A program made the position numbers and the translations under genes. DNA of 64,000 nt, taken from contig NZ_JAGINW010000001.1 of the NCBI RefSeq assembly GCF_017876405.1, positions 10,677,203 through 10,741,202 on the forward strand, read 5' to 3'. The notes beneath the pieces are model-generated. The model saw only the letters and a list, made by a program, of their open reading frames with translations, had not been told where the DNA came from and did no database searches. Position 1 is the stretch's first letter. The number at the start of each line of letters is the position of its first letter. Source of the DNA: Kibdelosporangium banguiense (GTDB taxonomy: Bacteria; Actinomycetota; Actinomycetes; Mycobacteriales; Pseudonocardiaceae). Shown here one piece after another: positions 28,779-36,855 of this stretch.

Positions 28779-29099
28779 GTGCGCTACCTGATGACGACGT
28801 TCGGCGACGGCAGCACCCCCGACGAGCAGCAGTACGAGGAGATGGGCAAGTTCGTCGCGGAGCTGTCCGCTTCGGGCGTCCTGCTGGCCGCCGGAGGCCT
28901 GGAACCGGGAGGCATCCACGTCACGAGCCTGGGCAGCGAGTTCACCGTCACCGACGGGCCGTTCACCGAGGCCAAGGAGGCCGCAGGCGGGTTCGCGCTC
29001 GTCGAGGTGAGCTCGCGGGAGGAGGCCATCGAGCTGACCCGGCGGGCCGCCGCGATCGGCGGGGACGGCACGACCATCATCCAGCAAGTGTTCAGCTGA
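28779..29099 (+). CDS. YCII/DGPF-domain protein
   Basis: A 106-aa protein from GTG 28779 with GAAGGAG 7 nt upstream. It contains MRYLMTTFGDG, QYEEMGKFVAEL, GVLLAAGGLEP and the diagnostic VTDGPFTEAKEAAGGFALVE (DGPF motif) and SREEAIELTRR. Such proteins are small alpha-beta barrels, and genes for them stand next to ECF42-type sigma factors. Here a sigma factor gene begins 15 bp downstream, so the two form an operon. The presumed partner has been truncated by an IS. Confidence 0.85.
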   Translation: MRYLMTTFGDGSTPDEQQYEEMGKFVAELSASGVLLAAGGLEPGGIHVTSLGSEFTVTDGPFTEAKEAAGGFALVEVSSREEAIELTRRAAAIGGDGTTIIQQVFS

Positions 29100-29114
29100 C
29101 CCGCGGCTGAGCCC

Positions 29115-29381
29115 ATGGACGTCGCACGGACCGTCGAGGCGGTCTGGAAGCTCGAGTCGGCCCGGATCATCGCCGGGCTGACTCGGCTCGTCCACGACGT
29201 CGGGCTCGCCGAGGAACTGGCCCAGGACACGCTGGTCGCGGCCTTGTCGCAGTGGCCGGCCGAGGGTGTTCCGGACAATCCCGGCGCCTGGCTGACCTCC
29301 GTGGCAAAGCGCCGCGCGATCGACCACCTGCGGCGAGCGCAGCGCGTCGACCTCGACGACGACCTCGGCAATGAGCCAGCC
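29115..29381 (+). pseudogene. ECF (ECF42-like) sigma factor, N-terminal fragment
   Basis: ATG 29115 opens a frame encoding ARTVEAVWKLESARIIAGLT, LVHDVGLAEELAQDTLVAAL and WLTSVAKRRAIDHLRRAQR, region 2 of ECF42-type sigma factors (AEELAQD, WP--G-P-NPGAWL). Only about 89 codons remain before the left end of a group A element at 29382. Region 4 and the TPR-like extension are lost. Confidence 0.85.
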
Positions 29382-30091
29382 TGTACCGCTCGAAAAGCCG
29401 TAGCGCCTGGTCAGGACGCCAAGAATGCCGTTGCGATCATGGTCAGGTGATTGTGTCTTTGCTGTACCAACTGACCCGGCGGCTGCTGTCCGTCCCCGCG
29501 GTGCTGCTGCGCCATGACATCAGTAAGGACGCTGAACTGCTCGTGCTCCGGCACGAGAACGCTGTCCTCCGCCGCCAGATTCCCGGTCAAGTCCGATATG
29601 AGTCGGCAGACCGGTTCTGGTTCGCCGCCCTGTCCTCGCTGCTCGCCCGACGCGGCTGGCAGGACATCCCCCCTTCAACCCGCGACGATCCTGGCCTGGC
29701 ACCGCAGGTTCCTCGCCAGGAAGTGGGACTACAGCGCGCGCCGACGCCCGATTGGACGGCCACCCACACACGCGGCCATCAAGAAGCTCGTTATTCGCCT
29801 GGCCCACGACAACCCGCGCTGGGGCCACCGAAGGATCCAAGGCGAGCTCGCCGGACTCAGCCACCGGATCACCACATCGACCATCTGGGAGATTCTGAAC
29901 TTCAGCAGGCATCGATCCCGCCCCACACCGAGCCGGCCCCACCTGGAAACAGTTCCTCGCTACCCAGGCCCGCGGCATCATCGCGGCAGACTCCTTCCAC
30001 ATCGGCACCGCGCTCGGCACACGCCTCTACGCCCTGGTCTTCCTCGAACACAGCACACGACGACTGCACATCGCCGGCGTCATCGCCAACC
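29382..30091 (+). mobile_element. Group A insertion sequence, 5' part, frameshifted
   Basis: TGTACCGCTCGAAAAG lies at 29382. The transposase (from GTG 29447) has two frameshifts (near 29675 and 29920) and stops being group A after HIAGVIAN, where the left end of a variant element begins at 30092. Its 3' part is missing. Confidence 0.8.
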
Positions 30092-31269
30092 TGTGGGGCT
30101 CAAATACTCATCGCTGCTGGTCAACGGGCCTGCTGTTTGGTTGAGACAATCCGTGCATGATCGTCTCGCTGCTGTACCGCATGACCCAGCACCTGCTCTC
30201 GATTCCCGGAGCGCTGCTGCGCCGTGAGACCAGCAGAGACGCCGAGCTACTTGTCCTGAGACACGAGAACACGATCCTGCGCCGCCACCTCGGGCAGGGC
30301 ACGCGCTATCAGCCCGCGGACCGGCTCTGGCTCAGCGCCCTATCCAGGCTCATCTCCCGCCGCCGGTGGGCATCGGTCTTTCCCGTCACACCGGCAACCC
30401 TGTTGTCCTGGCGCCGCCGACTCACCGCCCGGAAATGGGACTACACGGCCGACGCACGACACCGGGCCGACCCGTGACACCTGCCGCGATCCGTCAGCTC
30501 GTCCTGCGGCTCGCGAATGAGAACAGCCGACGGGGACACCGCAGGATCCACGGCGAACTCGCCCGGCTCGGCCATACCGTCGCCGCATCGACCGTCTGGA
30601 ACATCTTGCACGCGGCCAGCATCGACCCGGCACCACGCCGCAACGGCCTGACATGGCGAGAATTCCTTGCCGCGCAAGCAAACAGCATCATCGCCTGCGA
30701 CTTTCTGCACATCGACACCATCAGCTTGCAGCGTCTCTATGCCCTGCTGTTCCTCGAACACCGCACCCGCCGCCTCCACATCGCAGGCGTCACCACGCAC
30801 CCCACCGGCGAATGGGTCACCCAACAAGCCCGCAACCTGGCCAACAAACTCGGCACCCGCATGGAATCCCTACGATTCCTCACCCGCGACCGCGACACCA
30901 AATACACCCGCACGTTCGACGCCGTCTTCAAGGCAGACAACATCGAAATCCTCAAGACACCACCACAAGCACCAAAGCAAACGCCCACTGCGAACGAGTC
31001 ATTGGCACCCTGCGCCGCGAAATTCTCGACCACATCCTGATCATGAACGCGACCCACGCCCACCGTGTCCTCGCCGAGGACCAGCAACACTACAACCAGC
31101 ATCGCCCACATCAAGCCCGCGACCAGCAACCACCCGAAGCACCAGCCCAGCCGCCGAAACTCCTGCGCCACAGCCACACTCACGTCCTCCGCAAGCGCCT
31201 ACTCGGTGGCCTCATCAACGAGTACCGCCAAGCTGCCTGAACTGCAGCGATGAGTTTTTGAGCGGTACA
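30092..31269 (+). mobile_element. Group A variant insertion sequence, full length, inactive
   Basis: A 1178-bp element. The left end TGTGGGGCTCAAATACTCAT (30092) and the right end ATGAGTTTTTGAGCGGTACA (ending 31269) pair over about 25 bp with few mismatches. The sequence and protein are clearly distinct from other group A copies. It is inserted into an older group A copy and next to a DUF5372 fragment. Confidence 0.75.
30157..31240 (+). pseudogene. Group A variant transposase with frameshifts
   Basis: Codons 1-105 run from 30157 (IVSLLYRMTQHLLSIPGALL to WDYTAD). The next frame carries RRGHRRIHGELARLGH, ACDFLHIDTISLQRLYALLF and LTRDRDTKYTRTFDAVF. A third frame carries NAHCERVIGTLRREILDHIL to GGLINEYRQAA. 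Breaks lie near 30465 and 30980. The catalytic residues are preserved in pieces. Confidence 0.8.
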
Positions 31270-31357
31270 GGACCCGATCCTCACCCCAGTTCTGGCGGTG
31301 CACAACGAACTCGAACTCGCGACCGGACAGGGGATGGAACCGGTGCGTCACCCGCAC
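31270..31357 (-). pseudogene. DUF5372 protein, N-terminal fragment
   Basis: Minus strand from GTG 31357: VRVTHRFHPLSGREFEFVVH then RQNWGEDRV, equal in layout to the first 30 residues of the protein at 21518-21763. It is cut by the right end of the group A variant element. Confidence 0.7.
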
Positions 31358-31399
31358 CCGCCGGTACCGATCATCGGGATCGGGTGTAGTTGACGATGT

Positions 31400-31671
31400 G
31401 GTCCAACGCGATCATGGAACGCTGGATCCGCACCTGCCGAACCGAACTCCTCGACCGCACCCTGATCCTCAACCAGACACACCTACTGCGAGCACTTCGC
31501 GAATACGAAACGTTCTACAACCGGCACCGACCTCACCGCGCCCTCCACGCCGCAGCACCACAAGGCACACGACCGGAACCCATCAGAAACTCAGACGCGC
31601 TCAACCATCTCGATATCCGACGACACGATCGACTCGGCGGCCTCCTCCACGAATACCGTCACGCCGCCTGA
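31400..31671 (+). pseudogene. DDE transposase, C-terminal fragment (group B relative)
   Basis: Encodes SNAIMERWIRTCRTELLDRT, LILNQTHLLRALREYETFYN and RHRPHRALHAA up to GGLLHEYRHAA. It resembles group B but differs in many positions, and the terminal DNA after the stop (CTGACCTGGGCGGACGCAAT) differs from the group B end. It represents a fifth, related IS type. Confidence 0.7.
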
Positions 31672-31689
31672 CCTGGGCGGACGCAATTG

Positions 31690-31984
31690 TCGGCACCTAC
31701 AGGGTTCTGGAGATCGTGACGGATGGCCGCAGGCTCTGGGACGAGGTGCCCGTCCTCAAGTACGTGCTGCGCCGCGAGAACCCCTTCCAGGAAGGCATGC
31801 AGGAACATGTCGACCTGCTCGACGGCTATGAGGTGTTCCCCGGCCGCAAGCTGTTGGATACCCCCCCCCGATGGAACGTTACGACATCGCGGAACGGTGG
31901 ACCGACGAGATGTCCGAAGCCCGCCTGCGCTACATGGACCTCGAGGAGGCAACGGCGATCCTGGCGACCAACAGCCGTTCTTGA
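31690..31984 (+). pseudogene. Unidentified gene fragment with a C9 tract frameshift
   Basis: The frame gives YRVLEIVTDGRRLWDEVPVL, KYVLRRENPFQEGMQEHVDL and LDGYEVFPGRKLLDT. A run of nine C (31861-31869) follows, after which the frame MERYDIAERWTDEMSEARLR and YMDLEEATAILATNSRS continues to TGA 31982. Ten C would restore one protein of about 95 codons. The 5' end is fused to the preceding IS remnant. The product is not recognised. Confidence 0.5.
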
Positions 31985-32023
31985 CGCCCACGTCCCTGGT
32001 TGATCGTGAGTGGAGCCATTGGT

Positions 32024-32057
32024 GTGATTAATCCTCTTGCGACAGAAGGATAATCAC
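32024..32057. terminator. Hairpin downstream of a secreted-protein gene
   Basis: GTGATTAATCCT (32024-32035) pairs with AGGATAATCAC (32047-32057) with one bulge. It lies 57 bp beyond the stop of the minus-strand gene at 32114 and is a plausible terminator for it. Confidence 0.45.
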
Positions 32058-32113
32058 ATCAAGGGCTTTGCCGACTTGGTGGCCTGACTGCCTCGTCTGG
32101 CCTGGCGGATTCG

Positions 32114-32365
32114 TCAGAACTCTTGGTAGCTCTTGAAGTAGTAGCCGGCCGAGTCGTGTGAGCACGGCTCGCCGAACCGGGGGTTGGTCAGGTTGCCGCC
32201 GGCCGAGACTTCGTCCTTGATCGGCTGGCACTGCTCGTTGGTCGGCCAGGAGCCGGACCTGAACCACATACCACTGGTGGTCGCGGCAGCCGTGGGGGGA
32301 GTGAACACGGCCAGGCCCGCCACAACGATCATCGCGGTGAACAGCTTCGTCACGACTCGGAGCAT
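32114..32365 (-). CDS. Small secreted protein with one disulfide
   Basis: An 83-aa protein. CAGGAG lies 7 nt before ATG 32365. A signal peptide (MLRVVTKLFTAMIVVAGLAV ... TAAA) precedes a 54-residue mature part with two Cys (NEQCQP, GEPCSH), probably disulfide-linked, and the end GYYFKSYQEF. No family is recognised. The start and signal are close in style to the secreted protein at 7897-8319 (MLRRLTQLFVTTAL). Three operator-like repeats lie upstream. Confidence 0.65.
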   Translation of the reverse strand: MLRVVTKLFTAMIVVAGLAVFTPPTAAATTSGMWFRSGSWPTNEQCQPIKDEVSAGGNLTNPRFGEPCSHDSAGYYFKSYQEF

Positions 32366-32436
32366 CGTGTTCTCCTGCCTCAAGGCGCTGAATTCCCAGT
32401 TATTGTGTAGCTTGATCTGGACCCCAGTCCATCGCC

Positions 32437-32496
32437 CGAACGGCACAGCGGTACCGCATACGAACGGCACATGAGCACCGGGGACTGTGCGGTTCG
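32437..32496. promoter_or_regulatory. Repeated 11-bp motif, candidate operator array
   Basis: CGAACGGCACA occurs at 32437-32447 and 32461-32471 (24-bp period), and an inverted near-copy TGTGCGGTTCG follows at about 32486-32496. A GCGGTACCGC palindrome lies between the first two. The cluster is 70-130 bp upstream of the secreted-protein gene at 32365. It looks like a binding site for an HTH regulator. Confidence 0.45.
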
Positions 32497-32701
32497 CGGG
32501 ACAATCGCGGGACTGTCGGGTATGACGGAGGCCGTGGTGAACCCGATGACGGTGCGGTTGTATCCGCTGGCGGCTGAGCATGTCGCGGCCGTGGTGCTCG
32601 TCGACGCCCGCGACCCAGGACCCGCCAGGTGAGTTCCTTGCCACGAACCGATCCGGCGGTGGCTGATGCGGTGGCAGTGTTCGATCTTGGCGGGGTTCGT
32701 C

Positions 32702-33162
32702 TCAGTGGCCGAGCACCGTCATGGTGGCCTCGTTGCCGGCCCAGCACGTGACCAACAGCCGGCCGCTCGCCGCGCTGAGTAGGGGTGGGTCGGTTGCGAG
32801 ATCGATCCCGCACGGCACCGGCTCGCTGCGCGTCACCACAGTCAGCGCGCCGAGGTCGACCCGGACCAGCTCGATGGTCCGCTTGTCGAGTCGGTGGACC
32901 CGGTACCACCCCGTGTCCGGCGTGACCTCGGCGCCGTTGCCGGTGCCCGGCAGGGGGGCGAGCGGGCCGAGCATCGCACCGGTGTCACCGTTGAGCACGG
33001 TCGTGCCTGTCGGCGTCTCGACGACCACCCTGTGAGGCTTGTCCGTCTCGCCATTGCTCGGTCCGACGGCAGTGACTTGCGCCCCCGCCGGCACCGGCGA
33101 AGTCCACAGTGGCCGATCCGGATCGAACGCGAGCAGCTCTCGTCCCACATCGACCACGAGCC
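32702..33162 (-). pseudogene. Beta-propeller-like protein, C-terminal part
   Basis: The minus-strand frame, open across the IS boundary, encodes VVDVGRELLAFDPDRPLWTS, RVVVETPTGTTVLNGDTGAM, RTIELVRVDLGALTVVTRSE and LSAASGRLLVTCWAGNEATM. The repeated pattern of strand-turn blades with LD-DTGA-LG resembles PQQ-like propellers. The 5' part is cut by the left end of a group B element at 33163. The function is not known. Confidence 0.55.
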
Positions 33163-34388
33163 TGCGCTTGCCGAAAACCTCATCCGTGCTGGTCAGACGC
33201 TACACACGATGACGTCGGCGCCCTCCCTCATGGCAAGCGGTCCTACGGCAGGATGACCGGCCGTGCTGCTGCGACTGGCCTACCTCGGCCTGACCAACAC
33301 CTTCGCCCTACTTCGTCTGCTCCCGAGGAGCGACCGGGACAAAGACATCGAGATCCTCGCGTTGCGCCACCAGATCGCAGTGCTGCAACGGCAACTCGGC
33401 GACACCAGGGTGCGGTTCAGCCCGGCCGACAGGGCGTTACTCACCGCGCTCCTGCACCGACTACCACGCCAAATCCTGCACAGACTCCGTCTGCTGGCCC
33501 GCCCGGATACGATCCCGCTGGCACCGCGACCTGTTCCACCGACGCCACGCCAGGATGTCCCGACCGAAACGCCTGGACCGGCCACGCACTATCCGTTCTG
33601 TTCGTGTGCTGGTTCTGCGCCTGGCCAAGGAGAACCCCAGTTGGGGCTACCGCCGGATTCACGGCGAACTACTCGTCCTGGGCATCAAGATTGCCGCCTC
33701 GACCGTGTGGCAGATCCTCACCGACGCCGGCATCGACCCCGCACCCGAACGCGCATCCAGCACCTGGACCCAGTTCCTGCGCTCCCAAGCCGACGTCCTG
33801 CTGGCCTGCGACTTCCTCGAAACCGTCACCCTCACCGGCACACGCATGTACGTCCTGGCCGTGATCGAACACGCCCACCGCAGAATCCGGGTCCTCGGCA
33901 CGACACCACATCCCACCGCGGCCTGGGTGACCCAAGCCGCCCGCAACCTCATCATGGATCTCGATGACGCCGGCTGCCGAGCGCGATTCCTGATCCGCGA
34001 CAGAGACGGCAAATTCCCTCAGCTGTTCGACGATATCCTCGCCGACGCCGGCATCGAGGTCGTGCTGAGTGGTGTTCAGATGCCCAGGATGAACTCGATC
34101 GTCGAGCGCTGGGTGCAGACCTGCCGGCACGAACTGCTCGACCGCGCCCTGATCTGGAACCAACGACACCTGCTCCACGCACTCCATGAATACGAGCAGT
34201 TCTACAACAACCACCGACCCCACCAAGGCATCGCCAACGCCCGACCACGACAACCACTGCCACAGCCAATCACCGAACCAGCCCAGATCAGCCAACTCGC
34301 CATCCGCCGACACCCACGTCTGGGCGGCATCCTCAACGAGTACCACTATGCAGCCTGACCTGCACGGATGACATTTTCGGCAAGCGCA
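33163..34388 (+). mobile_element. Group B insertion sequence, full length, inactive
   Basis: A 1226-bp element with ends TGCGCTTGCCGAAAA (33163) and TTTTCGGCAAGCGCA (34374-34388), a perfect 15-bp inverted repeat. The transposase has one 2-nt deletion. Confidence 0.88.
33263..34358 (+). pseudogene. Group B transposase, frameshifted by a 2-nt deletion
   Basis: Open from GTG 33263 to codon 84 (ARPDTI). TG is missing in GATCC(TG)CGCTGG near 33513. The second frame is open from about 33520 to the tail NEYHYAA, with LACDFLE, IRDRDGKF and NSIVERW. The identical lesion is present in the copy at 13566-14661, and the proteins are otherwise nearly the same. Confidence 0.88.
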
Positions 34389-34453
34389 AGGCGGAGATCG
34401 GGTCGAGTGCCCGCAGTGTTACTGGCTGGTATTGCCGCCGCGGGAGTTGCGCG

Positions 34454-34708
34454 GTGCTCCCGCATCTCCCGCCCGCGCAACCGGACGCCTCGCTGATCAC
34501 CGCCCGGTTCGAGGCCGTCAGGATCGGGCTGCGCATCGGGATCGGCGGCGGCGGGCTCGTCGCGCCCTACCTGGCCTGGCGCCGGCAACGATGCACCGAA
34601 GCCGACCTCGACAACCGCGAACGCGCCCTCGCCCACCAGCTCCAGGTCGCCGCCGACACCCAAGCCCACCACGAACGAGTCGCCCGGGCGACCGAACAAC
34701 ACCAGTAG
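34454..34708 (+). CDS. Short hypothetical protein, perhaps a truncated pentapeptide-repeat protein
   Basis: An 84-aa frame: RFEAVRIGLRIGIGGGGLVA, PYLAWRRQRCTEADLDNRER and ALAHQLQVAADTQAHHERVA. A Gly-rich hydrophobic segment followed by a charged helix with WRRQR-TEAD-DNRERA resembles the N-terminus of actinobacterial pentapeptide-repeat membrane proteins. The repeats themselves are absent. The start is uncertain. It may be a remnant. Confidence 0.4.
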   Translation: MLPHLPPAQPDASLITARFEAVRIGLRIGIGGGGLVAPYLAWRRQRCTEADLDNRERALAHQLQVAADTQAHHERVARATEQHQ

Positions 34709-35088
34709 CACGTCGGCCCGCCAGCGAGGCCGGCGCAAAAGCCTTCCAGATCCCCGCCCATCACCCATTCCGCAGGTGCGTGCTCATCCCGCACGACCGG
34801 CTCGACCCGATCCTGTTCGCTGGGGGTATGCGGTGACCTGAACTCTGATCATTTCAAGCCTTGAGCGCCGGTCAGGTCTGTGCCGCGTGCCTGTGCGGGT
34901 ACGAGTGCCCTCTATGTGTCCAACCAAGGTCGGACAACTAGAGCCGCGATCACCAGCGGGGCGGCCCTCCGCACGGTCAAGGCGAACTCACGAACCTCAA
35001 GACGCGATGCCGTCAGTAGCTGGTCGCGTCGTGAATGGACGATCAATCGGGTGATGGCAACCGAGGGAATGCGGCGGTGCCACCGATT
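34709..35088. other. Intergenic, nothing recognised
   Basis: No frame with motifs or a convincing ribosome binding site was seen on either strand. Confidence 0.4.
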
Positions 35089-35322
35089 TCAACGCTCCCG
35101 CACGATCAGCTCAACCTCGCCAGTCTCTAGATTCGTGCGGAAACCAGTGACCACGAAGACACGATCAGGATCTGCGGGGTCGGCAATCGTGATCGTGGAA
35201 CGAGGCGCCCACCGGGCGATCTCGGCCATCTCTTTGCGCAGGCGCTCCGGTGTCATCAGCACTCGCGGATGGCCGTGTGACGCCCCATCCCCCGTAACCG
35301 TCCCGCTCGTTGCGTCGGTCAT
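35089..35322 (-). CDS. Small hypothetical protein (DUF6225-like?)
   Basis: A 77-aa protein from ATG 35322 (an upstream GTG at 35385 is possible). The sequence PRVLMTPERLRKEMAEIARW, STITIADPADPDRVFVVTGF and ETGEVELIVRER reads as helix followed by two strands. It is similar in plan to actinobacterial DUF6225 proteins (LR--L--L----I-V). The role is unknown. No clear ribosome binding site. Confidence 0.4.
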   Translation of the reverse strand: MTDATSGTVTGDGASHGHPRVLMTPERLRKEMAEIARWAPRSTITIADPADPDRVFVVTGFRTNLETGEVELIVRER

Positions 35323-35588
35323 GGCCGCGACCATAGCCGCGGCCACACCTCCACGATCGAGTGAACCCCCAGCGTGAACCCGCAATCGCGATTCCGCGAG
35401 CGTCAGGCGGCTCCCGACGCTCGGCCTCTCGCTCGGCGCGAGCGCAGGAGCACTTCGCCGACATCCCTACATTTCCACGACACTGATAGACGTCGCGGAA
35501 AGCGGCCGTTGAGCGAGATTGCCGTGGACACTCCGCGAGTGCCGAAGCTGTCGTTCGAGATCGGATCCCGCCGGGCCTGCGGGCGAAC

Positions 35589-35795
35589 GTGCATACCCAC
35601 CGGGTCGAGACCGCAGTTGCCGCGTTCACTGGTGCCGTTCAAGGGCTGGCGGGCACAGTGTTCCCCTGGGCAGATCGCATCCGGGTCCACCAGAGCTGGT
35701 CATACGAGTGGTGGTCGACCACCGAGGAGATCGAGCTACCGCCCACAGAGAAGACCACCGTCACCGCTGCTCCCGCAACGAAGAACGGCGCCTGA
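35589..35795 (+). CDS. Short hypothetical protein, low support
   Basis: From GTG 35589: HTHRVETAVAAFTGAVQGLA, GTVFPWADRIRVHQSWSYEW and WSTTEEIELPPTEK. Composition suggests a translated sequence, and the upstream codons in the same frame (SASAEAVVRDRIPPGLRAN) also look coding, though a TAG lies at about 35487-35489 and no ribosome binding site is seen. It may be the end of a decayed gene. Confidence 0.3.
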   Translation: MHTHRVETAVAAFTGAVQGLAGTVFPWADRIRVHQSWSYEWWSTTEEIELPPTEKTTVTAAPATKNGA

Positions 35796-35889
35796 ACAGC
35801 CCGAGCGAGCGCACCCGCGCCGACCGCTCCGGAAGGAAGCGGATCGGCAGTGCGCCGAACTCGATGTCGGCGCTTGATGTGGTCGGGAC

Positions 35890-36693
35890 CTATGCGGCAC
35901 CGGCGATGTGCGTTTCCGCGGGTGTGACCGCGGACTGTCCGGAGCTGCCGCACCATGCGCAGGCCCAGTCGGTGTGGGTTGGGGTGAGTTCGGCCCAGCA
36001 TCGCGGGCATGTGCTGGGACCGCGCGGTACATCGACCGGGTTGCGAGCGGCTGCGGCCGCGGAGATGGGGACGAAGGTGGTGCCGGCCGGGTCGTCGGCG
36101 GTGAGCCGAGCAATGTGAGTGTAGGTCGTGGCGGTGCCGGCGGTGGGGGTGGTGAGCAGGGTGCGTAGGCGGCGCCGGGCATGGTGGACCGCGACGCGGA
36201 CGTGGTTGTCGGTGATGTCCAGGAATGCTGCGGTGGTCTTGGTGTCGAGTCCGTGCACGAAGTGCAGGAACAGGATCCGCCGCTGGAGCGTCGGTAGCTG
36301 GAGCATCATGCCGAGCAGCTGGGCGTAGGCCTCCACGCCCAGCACGTAGTGCTCGGGTGCGGGGCTGACGTCCGTGCCTGGGTCGGCCAGGAGCGGCGAG
36401 GGCGGTGGGTCGCTGGTGGCGTGTGCCCCCAGGGCACGAGCAATGATGGCCTGTAGCCAGGCCCGGAAATGCGCCAGGGCGGTGCCGCGGTACTGGGGTA
36501 GCCGGGTCAGGACTGTGAGGCATGTGTCCTGGGCGATGTCCTCGGCTGTGTCGGCGTCCAGCCCTCGCCCACGGCATGTCCGCACGATCCAGGGCCGCAC
36601 CGCGGCAAACACCTGCTCGAGCGCGGCGCGGTCGCCCGCCTGTGCCCGGTGCACCAGGGCGTGGCTGTTGTGCCTGTGCGCCACCGGAACCAT
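35890..36693 (-). CDS. ECF-type RNA polymerase sigma factor with zinc-ribbon tail
   Basis: A 267-aa protein from ATG 36693 (an alternative start is 36738). Region 2 is ALVHRAQAGDRAALEQVFAA, TAEDIAQDTCLTVLTRLPQY and FRAWLQAIIARAL. Region 4 is LPTLQRRILFLHFVHGLDTK and ITDNHVRVAVHHARRRLR. About 85 extra residues follow and contain CPRCWAEL and CAWCGSSG, two CxxC pairs forming a likely zinc ribbon. It directs core RNA polymerase to unknown promoters; the ribbon may sense metal or redox state. No anti-sigma gene is next to it. The gene for a 408-aa protein lies upstream on the same strand. Confidence 0.75.
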   Translation of the reverse strand: MVPVAHRHNSHALVHRAQAGDRAALEQVFAAVRPWIVRTCRGRGLDADTAEDIAQDTCLTVLTRLPQYRGTALAHFRAWLQAIIARALGAHATSDPPPSPLLADPGTDVSPAPEHYVLGVEAYAQLLGMMLQLPTLQRRILFLHFVHGLDTKTTAAFLDITDNHVRVAVHHARRRLRTLLTTPTAGTATTYTHIARLTADDPAGTTFVPISAAAAARNPVDVPRGPSTCPRCWAELTPTHTDWACAWCGSSGQSAVTPAETHIAGAA

Positions 36694-36855
36694 GTGCGCC
36701 ACAACACCCCCTCTGGTGGTTTGTGCGAGATCAGCCACTGTGCGTTGTGGACTGGTCGTAGGGGTGTCGGCCTGCCGGCAGGAAGCGTTACCGCGCTCAC
36801 CCTGCCGAGCGAGGCGGAGCCATGGTGGATGAGCAGGCCGATGCCACGGCGTGGT

